Source: an uncultured Pseudomonadales bacterium (lineage in GTDB: Bacteria > Pseudomonadota > Gammaproteobacteria > Pseudomonadales > Azotimanducaceae). From it: a stretch of 64,000 bases of DNA. The DNA lies in NCBI GenBank assembly GCA_951813295.1, contig CATOTI010000001.1, forward strand, positions 620,001 to 684,000, read 5' to 3'. The notes under the pieces are model-generated. The model ran no database searches and had not been told where the DNA came from. It was given only the letters and a program-made list of their open reading frames with translations. Both the position numbers and the translations under genes were made by a program. Shown here piece by piece: positions 53,695 through 60,905 of this stretch (position 1 is its first letter; each line of letters starts with the position of its first letter).

Positions 53695-55515
53695 TTAAGC
53701 GAAGTAACCATGGATGAACCAACGTGAAGATTCGTGGAAGGCCCAGCACTGGGCGCCATTGTTCTCAGCGGCAATGTAGTAATCGCGACGCACCCCATGC
53801 TCGTCCCACCAGCCCGTCTCGAGTCGCTCGGGTCCGGCCAACAGAGTGAGCCCGTCGGGGGAGATCGCCCTCGGCGGCTCGAGGAGCCACAGCGGACGGT
53901 GCGGTGAAAACGACGTGGGGGCATCGGTCGCCGAGAGCCGATGGGTTCCCGGCAGCCACGCGAACTCGGGTCGGTGATCGTTGGCGGCGTGGATACATTG
54001 CAGTGCGGCTTCACCCAAACGAGCCGACAGGCTGTCGATCAAGTCGCCATTGTCGTCGCGGTTCGAGCGTAGATCGTCGCCCAGAAGGTCGGTGTAACGC
54101 TCCTGACTCGGCAGGGTGCTCCTGGCGCTCAGCCGAACGCTCATGATCTCGTTCGGCAACGTGCTGTGCTCGAGCTTCAGCTTGCTGATCAAGAGCATCG
54201 ACTGCGGATCATGGCGCGGTGTCGTGAAACGAATTGCGAGCGTCTCGCGCTGGCCACGAAGCGTCGAAAACTCCCACACCAGACCCAGCGTGCTCAAACG
54301 GTGGGCCAGCAACCAGGCACCGAGATCCGCCAGGAGTTGCTGCATGGGTTTGAGCAAATCCGCATGGTTGGACAACGACTCCAGGAGGTGGATGCCAGAA
54401 CGGAATCGTTGCACCGGCAGGATCGGTTGACGCGGATCACCCAGGTCACCACGCAGCCGCGCGACGATGGTCGTCAAGTTGCGATCGAACCGTTTGCCGA
54501 GCTCCTTGAGCGGCAGATCGAGAATCTGGCCGATGCGCCGCAAACCCATGTTGGCGAAGCGTTCACACTGATTGAGCGGCAATCCGAGATAACTCAAGGG
54601 GGCATCACGAAGCACCTTTCGACCCGCCGCGACCCAATCCTCGGCGGATGGATATCGATCGAGTCGATGCGATTGAAAACGGCTCAGGGCTTGCGCAGCG
54701 AGCGGCGTCTGCGCCGCGCCCGGGCGACCGTAGTGACCAAATGCCCGCAGAACCTCGAGTACCTGGCGGATCAATGGCTGCAGGCCGCCGAAGAGCCGTA
54801 TGCTGCCGCGCACCTCGAGTAACAGGCACAACGGGTCGGCGGTGCTGACCTGCGGGGTGAAGCGATACAGCGCCTGGGCGAGGAAATGGAGCCGACTCTG
54901 CTCACCCTCGATGTCGCGGTTGTAATGCGTCAGATCGGTCGAAATGCTGTGCGCGGTGGCCAGGCTGCTGCCGACGGCAATCCGCAACTGCCGCGCGGCA
55001 CGGTTGCGCACGATGACTCGATTGTCGTCGAGCAACACCGTGGGCTGGTTCGGATCGGCGTCCGCGGCACGCCGATGAAAGAGTTCGAGGCCGAGATAGG
55101 GCAAATGAATGGCGAGCCAGAGCGGTGCCGGTTCGGGCGATGGCGTCGCCTCGGACGCTGTATCTGGGGCATTCGAAATCAGTGATCGGGGTGCCTGCAT
55201 TACCTCCTTGGCTTCTTTTCTTGCTTCTTCTCTTGCTCCTTCTCTTGCTTCCCTTCCTGCTTCTCTTCCTCGCGCTTCTTTTCTCGCCTCTGCTTTTGCT
55301 ACGTCGAACGCTGGGGAGAGAGACAATTGCGCGCCGCGGGCTCTTTTTTCCCCTGGCTGCGGCCGGTGCTTCTCCGGGGCTTGATTCGGTTGAGGCTTCG
55401 CCCGGGCACTCGATCCTGGCGCTCGATCCGACGGATCGACGTCCTGATCCGAACGCAGAACGTCAGGGTCGGCCAAGCCGACCTCGTCGCCGAAGTCGAG
55501 ACGTGCCTCGGCCAC
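53695..55515 (-). CDS. imuB: ImuB, catalytically inactive Y-family polymerase-like protein, with repetitive N-terminal extension
   Basis: The start appears to be GTG 55515, one base after the imuA stop; 606 residues. The ImuB core begins near residue 125 (PLWLAIHLPYLGLELFHRRA). It includes TPQVSTADPLCLLLEVRGSIRLFGG, where the family has lost polymerase acids, and YLGLPLNQCERFANMGLRRIGQILDLPLKELG (helix-hairpin-helix). ImuB links DnaE2 to the beta clamp. Residues 1-120 are unusual: charged and proline-rich, with repeats of E/K/R-A-R (EARKEARGREAGREAREG), encoded by a degenerate CTTCTCTTGCTT-type tandem repeat at about 55200-55310. A later start near residue 118 is possible. Confidence 0.88.
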   Translation of the reverse strand: MAEARLDFGDEVGLADPDVLRSDQDVDPSDRAPGSSARAKPQPNQAPEKHRPQPGEKRARGAQLSLSPAFDVAKAEARKEARGREAGREAREGAREEARKEAKEVMQAPRSLISNAPDTASEATPSPEPAPLWLAIHLPYLGLELFHRRAADADPNQPTVLLDDNRVIVRNRAARQLRIAVGSSLATAHSISTDLTHYNRDIEGEQSRLHFLAQALYRFTPQVSTADPLCLLLEVRGSIRLFGGLQPLIRQVLEVLRAFGHYGRPGAAQTPLAAQALSRFQSHRLDRYPSAEDWVAAGRKVLRDAPLSYLGLPLNQCERFANMGLRRIGQILDLPLKELGKRFDRNLTTIVARLRGDLGDPRQPILPVQRFRSGIHLLESLSNHADLLKPMQQLLADLGAWLLAHRLSTLGLVWEFSTLRGQRETLAIRFTTPRHDPQSMLLISKLKLEHSTLPNEIMSVRLSARSTLPSQERYTDLLGDDLRSNRDDNGDLIDSLSARLGEAALQCIHAANDHRPEFAWLPGTHRLSATDAPTSFSPHRPLWLLEPPRAISPDGLTLLAGPERLETGWWDEHGVRRDYYIAAENNGAQCWAFHESSRWFIHGYFA

Positions 55516-55516
55516 T

Positions 55517-56317
55517 TCAGATGGCGTACAACGACGCCGGGTTCGTCGGCTCGCGGCGCGGCGTATCCGCCATTGCCGTCGATGCCTTCACTTGTTTCTG
55601 CCGCCAGATTTCGAGTTCGGCTTCGAGCGCTTCACGCGGATAGCGAATCGGCGCATCAACGAGTTCGAGATGCAGATCATCGATCGCCCAGCTTCCCTTA
55701 CGCTTGATGATGTCGACGTCGAGCCGATTGCATCGCGGCGAGTGTCGACGCCGCAGCTTGAGCCTGAGCTCGGCAGGGGACGCGATGGTCGCCGCGCTGT
55801 TGGGGCGAAACAGGTTCGCCCAGGTGTGCCCCTGCTTCGCCGCGAGCTGCAGACGGCGCAACTCGGTAAACGAGAGCTGGGATTCATCGAACCAGGCGAG
55901 CACCGTGCTGCACGTGCCCGAGCGCAGGGACTGTTCACAAGCCCACAGCGCCTCCTGATGGCTCTTCGGGTGAATGAGCAGGATCTTCGAGGTGTCGATG
56001 CCCATCGCCTCGAACGCCGGTGCATAAGGCACATAGGGCGGATGAATCCACGCGAGCCAACGCTCCTCGGCATGCGACAGTTGCTTCAACGCCGGCGCCA
56101 ACAGGCGCAGTTCACCGATACCGGGCACATCACTCATCAATTCGACGAGTCCCGACGTCGGCCATCCGCCCTCGAACAACTCCGCGTTCAAGGCACCGAA
56201 GCCGGTATCGATACCGTCGACGAGATACGCGCACTCCCGTGCACGCCAAATGTCGTGGTGGTGGAGTAGAGGATTGGGCTTTTGCTGTTCGTTTTTGCTT
56301 GGTTGCTGGTGTTCCAC
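55517..56317 (-). CDS. imuA: ImuA, RecA-like mutasome protein
   Basis: GTG 56317 starts a 266-residue protein that looks like a diverged RecA/SulA-type ATPase: GALNAELFEGGWPTSGLVELMS near residue 43, WLAWIHPPYVPYAPAFEAMGID near residue 89, and GTCSTVLAWFDESQLSFTELRRLQLAA near residue 133. It resembles ImuA more than SulA in length and neighbours. ImuA, ImuB and DnaE2 form the induced translesion mutasome. Two LexA boxes lie 20 and 55 bases upstream. Confidence 0.88.
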   Translation of the reverse strand: MEHQQPSKNEQQKPNPLLHHHDIWRARECAYLVDGIDTGFGALNAELFEGGWPTSGLVELMSDVPGIGELRLLAPALKQLSHAEERWLAWIHPPYVPYAPAFEAMGIDTSKILLIHPKSHQEALWACEQSLRSGTCSTVLAWFDESQLSFTELRRLQLAAKQGHTWANLFRPNSAATIASPAELRLKLRRRHSPRCNRLDVDIIKRKGSWAIDDLHLELVDAPIRYPREALEAELEIWRQKQVKASTAMADTPRREPTNPASLYAI

Positions 56318-56336
56318 GGCCTCTGCACTCGCTTTA

Positions 56337-56352
56337 CTGTTTTTTTATACAG
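56337..56352. promoter_or_regulatory. LexA (SOS) box, imuA-proximal
   Basis: CTGTTTTTTTATACAG matches the gammaproteobacterial LexA consensus CTGT-N8-ACAG exactly in both arms and lies 20 bases before the imuA start. Binding would repress imuA-imuB-dnaE2 until DNA damage. Confidence 0.88.
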
Positions 56353-56371
56353 CATTATCTGTATCAGAGGG

Positions 56372-56387
56372 CTGTATGGATGAACAG
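56372..56387. promoter_or_regulatory. Second LexA (SOS) box
   Basis: CTGTATGGATGAACAG also fits CTGT-N8-ACAG with both arms exact. It is 35 bp centre-to-centre from the first box, upstream of the imuA promoter region. Paired boxes can give cooperative LexA repression. The inner N8 is less AT-rich than in the first box, so it is probably weaker. Confidence 0.72.
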
Positions 56388-56405
56388 GGTTTTTTCTTTT
56401 TCTTT

Positions 56406-56600
56406 GCGGGGCTTCGCCCCGCCGGATCGGCGCCTTTTCTTGCGGGGGCTCTGCCCCCACGCCCCCGCCGGATCGGCGCTGAGTCTGAGTTGGCGGATGG
56501 GGGAGTCACGCCGCGCGCCCTTCGGCGCGGAATCGCTGCGGGTGGTTCTCCCCTGCGCGCTTTGCGCGCGGGGCCCCGGTGGTGGGCGTGTTCGCCGGAA
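56406..56600. other. Cluster of strong GC hairpins in the 56.4-56.6 kb intergenic region
   Basis: No gene is seen between imuA (start 56317) and the IS110-family gene (56840). The region holds several stable stem-loops: GCGGGGC-TTC-GCCCCGC (56406-56422), a GGGGGC/GCCCCC stem in the repeat at 56435, CGCGC-ccttcg-GCGCG near 56515, and a GCGCGC-TTT-GCGCGC stem with flanking C4/G4 near 56560. It resembles a run of REP-like extragenic palindromes or structured IS end RNA. No coding potential is convincing here. Confidence 0.55.
56435..56507 (+). repeat. Dispersed repeat, copy 1 (about 72 bp)
   Basis: This stretch and 58125-58197 are the same sequence with about five substitutions, in the same orientation. 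Each contains a short hairpin (GGGGGC-tct/ccg-GCCCCC), then GCCCCCGCCGGATCGGCGC and GAGTCTGAGTTGGC. Part of the unit (GCCGGATCGGCGCC) also appears at 56421-56434. The two copies flank the IS110-family gene. They resemble REP-type repeats or remnants of a duplicated target. Confidence 0.75.
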
Positions 56601-56656
56601 GGCGTTGTTAGATGTCGTGCGGGATTTCGAGGCTGGTTTCGTCGTCGCGTGATGCG

Positions 56657-56762
56657 CTGGGAAGTGCTGTTCGATGATCTGGGAAGCGTTGATTCGATGG
56701 GCTGGGAAGCGGGATCTGGTGGTGCTGGGAAGCCCGCTTCGCCGGAGGAGTAGGCTGGGATT
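56657..56762 (+). repeat. Iteron-like array of CTGGGAAG
   Basis: CTGGGAAG occurs at 56657, 56679, 56702 and 56725, with a degenerate CTGGGATT at 56755. Spacings are 22, 23, 23 and 30 bases, about two helical turns. The spacers are not conserved. The array lies 80-180 bases ahead of the IS110-family recombinase gene. It could be a protein-binding array or structured RNA. Confidence 0.55.
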
Positions 56763-56772
56763 CTGATTGCTA

Positions 56773-56841
56773 ATGGGATGGTCCACCCCGAGTGGACAAT
56801 CAGTGTCCCCACACGACGTTCCCTCGAGGAGACCATCCCAT
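56773..56841. repeat. Nested inverted repeats spanning the IS110 gene start
   Basis: ATGGGATGGTC (56773-56783) is repeated in perfect inverted form as GACCATCCCAT (56831-56841), the second arm overlapping the recombinase ATG. Inside the left part, GTCCAC (56781-56786) and GTGGAC (56792-56797) form another hairpin. The long stem would bury the start codon and could limit translation, or be part of a structured non-coding end. Confidence 0.6.
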
Positions 56842-57865
56842 GACGCAGATCGTGACCCTAGGTATCGATGTCGGCAAGAGCACCTTCCACGTGGTCGGTA
56901 CGACGCACACGGGTAAGCCGGTGTTCCGGCAGCAGTTCAGCCGAGCGAAGCTTGCTGAGTTTGTCGCCACTCACAGCCGATGTGTGATCGGCATGGAAGC
57001 GTGCGCTGGTTCACAACACCTGGCGCGGCAGTTTGAACGCGACGGTCATGACGTTCGATTGATGGCAGCGCACTTCGTCAAGCCGTACGTGAAGACCAAC
57101 AAGAACGACTTCAACGACGCCTTGGCGATTGCGGAGGCGGTGCGGCGCCCGACCATGCGATATGTGCCGATCAAGACGATCGAGCAACACGATCAGCAAG
57201 CCCTGCACCGCGTCCGTCAGCAGCTCATGAAGACGCGCACAAGCGTCATCAACGAGATCCGAGCGTTTCTGTTGGAGCGAGGTATCACGGTGCGCACGAG
57301 TCCGACAGCGTTGTCGAAGGCCTTACCGACGATACTGGCGGACGACGAGAGCACATTGTCGCGGCGTCTACGCGCGCTTTTGGGATTACTGCAACGACAG
57401 TGGCGTTACTTAGATGATGAAGTTCGCACGATTACCCGGGAGATCGAGCAGATCGCGCGAGAGCGCGATGACTGCCGGCGTCTGCAGACGATTCCGGGCA
57501 TTGGCACGCTGACATCGACGGCGTTGGTGGCGGCGATCGGCAAGGGTGAGCAGTTCACACGCGCCCGAGATGTATCGGCGTGGCTCGGGGTGGTGCCACG
57601 GCAACACTCGACAGGCGGCCGGACGCGATTGCTGGGGATCAGCAAACGCGGCAACCGCTACGTTCGGAGTCTGCTGATACACGGCGCGCGCAGCTGCTAC
57701 TACAACCTGTGCCGGGAGGATCACCGCCTAGGTGTTTGGCTGAATGACCTTGAGGCGCGGGGCTTGCACCCGAACGTGATCATCACGGCGTTAGCGAACA
57801 AACTGGCGCGCCTGTCATGGGCAGTCCTGCGCAGTGGTGAGGAGTACGATCCAGGGCGCGCGTAG
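56840..57865 (+). mobile_element. IS110-family recombinase (transposase) gene
   Basis: ATG 56840 follows GAGGAG and gives 341 residues, the usual size and apparently intact. The N-terminal DEDD domain shows GIDVGKSTFHV (Asp10), IGMEACAGS (Glu53) and KTNKNDFNDALAIAEA (Asp90, Asp93). The C-terminal Tnp_IS110 domain has IPGIGTLTSTALVA and GISKRGNRYVRSLLIHGAR. These elements use an RNA-guided recombinase with a non-coding end transcribed as bridge RNA. The element's exact ends are not determined; the upstream region 56510-56840 is a candidate non-coding end. Confidence 0.92.
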
Positions 57866-58247
57866 CGGCAGTTGTAGGGAACGGATTTTGGTTGCCCATC
57901 GGGCATCTCGTTAGCGGCAGGCTTCATCAGTCGATCCAGCTTCGTCGAAGCTCGGGCAAGAAAAAGGGGTCTACGAACCCGCCTTGCTAATTGAGCCGAC
58001 GAGCCGCGGATCCCACTCAGGCCAGGGCGTGAAATAGCCCATTAACAGGCCGGATACATTTGTGCAGACCGACTGATTGCCAAAGTCGCCAATGACTGTT
58101 GCAACGATGGGGTGGCCCATACATTTTTCTTGTGGGGGCTCCGCCCCCACGCCCCCGCCGGATCGGCGCCGAGTCTGAGTTGGCTGATGGGGGAATCTAG
58201 TTGTGTGCCGCAAGTTGTGCAAAAGGGTTGAGTGGCCTGGCATGCGG
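57866..58247. other. Intergenic region between IS110 and IS256-type sequences
   Basis: This 382-base stretch has no supported gene. It holds a short T-poor hairpin CTTCGTCGAAG near 57943-57953, the second copy of the dispersed repeat at 58125-58197, and presumably the right end of the IS110 element and the end of the IS256 remnant. I could not identify terminal repeats by eye. Confidence 0.5.
58125..58197 (+). repeat. Dispersed repeat, copy 2 (about 72 bp)
   Basis: This is the partner of 56435-56507 in direct orientation, with about five differences. It lies between the IS110 gene and the IS256 remnant, so the IS110 gene with its flanking 1.7 kb is bracketed by direct copies. Confidence 0.75.
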
Positions 58248-59107
58248 TTAAGCGGCTTGACGGAGCTGTTCCTTCTTCAGCTCCTTGAGCAAGTCCATGT
58301 TTAAGTAGCGGCTCTGTTCGAGCCAGTTTTCGTGGGTCTCAACGGCCAGCGCCCGCACCAGGCGTAAGCAACTCGCCGCGTTCGGAAAGATCCGCACCAC
58401 ATACGTTCGTCGACGGATTTCCTCGTTCAACCGTTCCAGCATGTTGGTGCTCTTCATGTGCTTGTGATGGCGATGCGGGAGGCGATAGAACGTCCACGTC
58501 TGCTCGATGTTTTCCTCCACCCAGTCGGTGAGCTTCGGATACTTCGTGTGCCATCGGCCGATCCAAGCGGCGAGATCCGATCGCGCCTCATCGACGTTGC
58601 GACGATCGTAGAGCCAGCGCAGTTCCTGCAGACAATCGTCATCGGCCTTGCGCGGAATGTGGTCGAGGGCGTTGCGCAGGAAGTGCACGTAGCAGCGTTG
58701 CCAGGCGCTGTCGGTGAGGACTTCTTGGATCGCCCGTCGCAGCCCATCGTGATCATCGCTGACGACGTACTCGACGCCGTGTAAGCCGCGATCACGCAGC
58801 GTGGTGAGGAACTCTTTCCAGCTACTTCGACTCTCCCGTTGAGCGAGCTCCACGGCCAGTATCTGGCGGCGTCCTTCCCAGTTGATGCCAATGGCAATGA
58901 GCACGGCTCGAGAGCGGATCACTCCCGCCTCACGGACCTTCTCATAACGCGCATCGAGGATCAGATACGGCGTCGGTTCTTCGAGTCGTCGGGTGGCGAA
59001 TGCGGTGAGCGTCTTGTCGAGGCGCTTGTTGATCCGCGAGATGGTCGAGGCCGAGACGCTGTGGCCACACAGCTCCTCCGTGATCGCTTTGACCTTGCGC
59101 GAGGCCG
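58248..59107 (-). pseudogene. IS256-family transposase, 5'-truncated
   Basis: The C-terminal 285 or so codons of an IS256-type (Transposase_mut) transposase run to TAA at 58248: SRKVKAITEELCGHSVSAS, YLILDARYEKVREAGVI, YVVSDDHDGLRRAI, CYVHFLRNALDHIPRK and STNMLERLNEEIRRRT. Catalytic acids D (DARYEKVR), D (DDHDGL) and E (ERLNEE) are retained. About 110 N-terminal residues, including the DNA-binding part, are missing: homology starts abruptly at about 59107. An open frame continues to 59258 but runs into the ThDP gene's end and is not part of the transposase. It is inactive unless complemented. Confidence 0.85.
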
Positions 59108-59139
59108 ACGTAGCCGGCACCGAACAGCGTGACGCGCAT
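59101..59139 (-). pseudogene. First 13 codons of a UDP-glucose/nucleotide-sugar dehydrogenase gene
   Basis: ATG 59139 starts MRVTLFGAGYVGL, the characteristic Rossmann N-terminus of Ugd-type UDP-sugar dehydrogenases. Sequence homology then switches to the IS256 transposase. The start lies 18 bases after the stop of the ThDP gene on the same strand, a normal intergenic distance. The rest of the gene is not found in this window, so IS insertion plus deletion is the simplest explanation. Confidence 0.6.
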
Positions 59140-59157
59140 GTTTTCTCTACACCATCT

Positions 59158-60705
59158 CTACACCAGGGCCTCGATGAGCGACGGTCCCTTGTGGTTGACC
59201 GCCTCGACAAGCGCTTTGTTGAACTCATCGACCGTGGCGGCTTTCCTTGCCGGGACACCCATCCCCTCGGCGATCTGTGTCCAACCGAGGTCTGGATTCG
59301 TGAGATCGAGCATGCTCATCGCCTTCGGGCCTGGATTGTGAGCCCCGACGCGCATGAATTCGACCTGCAGAATTGCGTACTTGCGGTTGGAAAAGATGAT
59401 GGTGGTGATGTCGAGGTTCTCGCGCGCGTGGGTCCAGAGTGCCTGGACGGTGTACATCCCGCTGCCGTCTGCTTCGAGGGCGAACACCTTGCGGTCGGGG
59501 CAGGCAACAGCCGCGCCGGCCGCGAGCGGCAATCCGATGCCGATGGCGCCGCCGGTGAGGTCGAGCCAATCGTGCGGTGGGGCACCTCGTGTCGCACCCG
59601 GGATCGCGAATCCGGAGGTTGCCGCCTCGTTCACCAGAATCGACTGCTCGGGCATGCAGGCCGCGAGCGATTGGGCGATCGCGACCGGCGTGAGGTCGCC
59701 ACCACTCGCCATATCCGGCGTCAAGGGTTCGTTCAGGATCGGTTGGATGTTCGTTGCGCCGAGCCCATCGACGACCGCTTCCAACGCACCCAAGACGTTC
59801 TCGTCGGGTCGTGCGAGCGTGAGCGGCGTACAACCTTCCGGCGTGAGGTGACTTTCGCGGCCCGGGTAGGCGAAAAACGTGACCGGCGCTTTGGTACCCA
59901 CGAGGATCAGATACTCGAGCCCGTCGAGTACCTGGCTCGCGTCTTCGGCGAAGTAGGGCACCCGATCGAGATCGACACGCCCCGCACCCCGAGCCATACG
60001 TGTAATGAAAGTATCGCCCAACAGCACCGCGTTCGTTTGCTGGGCGATCTGATTGGCGAGCCGCAGGCCCGCCTCACTCACGGCATCGCCGTTGAGCAGC
60101 AAGGCCGCCCGCTTGCCTGATTTCAAGGCGTCGACGACAGTCGACACCGCGCTCCCGTCCACCTCGGCCGCGGCGGGAATCGGTAGCGGCGCGGCGGGCC
60201 CCGAGGCGTCATTCCAGGCGGTGTCCGCGGGTAGGATGAGCGTCGCGATCTGGCCTGGCGCGGTCATGGAGGCCTGCACGGCCGCTGCACCATCCGCCGC
60301 TACCTCTTCGGCCGATTCACTCACCCGGATCCAGGCGGAAACGGGATCGGCAAAACCTTCGATGTTCGAGGTCAGCGGCGCATCCAACGATCGGTGATAC
60401 GTCGCGTGTTCGCCGACGACATTGACGATGGGGACTCGTGCTCGTCGCGCGTTGTGCAGGTTCGCCAGGCCGTTGGCGAGCCCGGGACCGAGGTGCGTCA
60501 AGGTGCAAGCCGGTTTGCCCGCCATGCGGGCGTAGCCGTCGGCCGCGCCCGTCACGACCCCTTCGAAGAGGCCGAGGATGCCGCGCATGCCGTCCTGTTT
60601 GTCGAGTGCCGCGACAAAATGCATCTCGGACGTGCCGGGGTTCGTAAAACAGACATCGACGCCGGCCGCGACGAGGGTTTCGAGCAGAGTGTCCGCACCG
60701 TTCAT
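59158..60705 (-). CDS. Thiamine-diphosphate enzyme, acetolactate synthase large-subunit-like
   Basis: ATG 60705 with AGGAAAG upstream gives 515 residues. ThDP-enzyme features are in order: FTNPGTSEMHFVAALD near residue 20, GLFEGVVTGAADGYARMAGKP with the catalytic glutamate near residue 50, a central domain, and LEADGSGMYTVQALW-N near residue 410 (GDG-type cofactor motif, here ADG). Length is shorter than IlvB (about 560) and closer to benzoylformate-decarboxylase or glyoxylate-carboligase relatives; the substrate is not determined. It is upstream of the lost ugd-like gene. Confidence 0.85.
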   Translation of the reverse strand: MNGADTLLETLVAAGVDVCFTNPGTSEMHFVAALDKQDGMRGILGLFEGVVTGAADGYARMAGKPACTLTHLGPGLANGLANLHNARRARVPIVNVVGEHATYHRSLDAPLTSNIEGFADPVSAWIRVSESAEEVAADGAAAVQASMTAPGQIATLILPADTAWNDASGPAAPLPIPAAAEVDGSAVSTVVDALKSGKRAALLLNGDAVSEAGLRLANQIAQQTNAVLLGDTFITRMARGAGRVDLDRVPYFAEDASQVLDGLEYLILVGTKAPVTFFAYPGRESHLTPEGCTPLTLARPDENVLGALEAVVDGLGATNIQPILNEPLTPDMASGGDLTPVAIAQSLAACMPEQSILVNEAATSGFAIPGATRGAPPHDWLDLTGGAIGIGLPLAAGAAVACPDRKVFALEADGSGMYTVQALWTHARENLDITTIIFSNRKYAILQVEFMRVGAHNPGPKAMSMLDLTNPDLGWTQIAEGMGVPARKAATVDEFNKALVEAVNHKGPSLIEALV

Positions 60706-60905
60706 GACTTTCCTATAGGTGTGATCCAGCCGGCGAGCATAACGATTTCGGGGCATTCCGAGGTCCTCCGACCGAACATAGCGGCCAGCCCGAAAGCCAG
60801 AGACCAACCGAAGCCGGTCTGACCTCGTTCTGATGCAGCGATCGCGCATTGATCCCGTGCGGCCAGCCGGCGACACTGCGCCGTCCGTTCGAGCGAGGGG
60901 GTGGG

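Noticed and set aside
55200..55310. CTTCTCTTGCTT-type repeat as a CRISPR or regulatory array
   Set aside because: It is in frame within imuB and encodes E/K/R-A-R repeats; the units are degenerate and without spacers.
59108..59258. N-terminal extension of the IS256 transposase to 59258
   Set aside because: The residues are not IS256-like and come from the ThDP gene end read antisense in frame; homology begins at about 59107.
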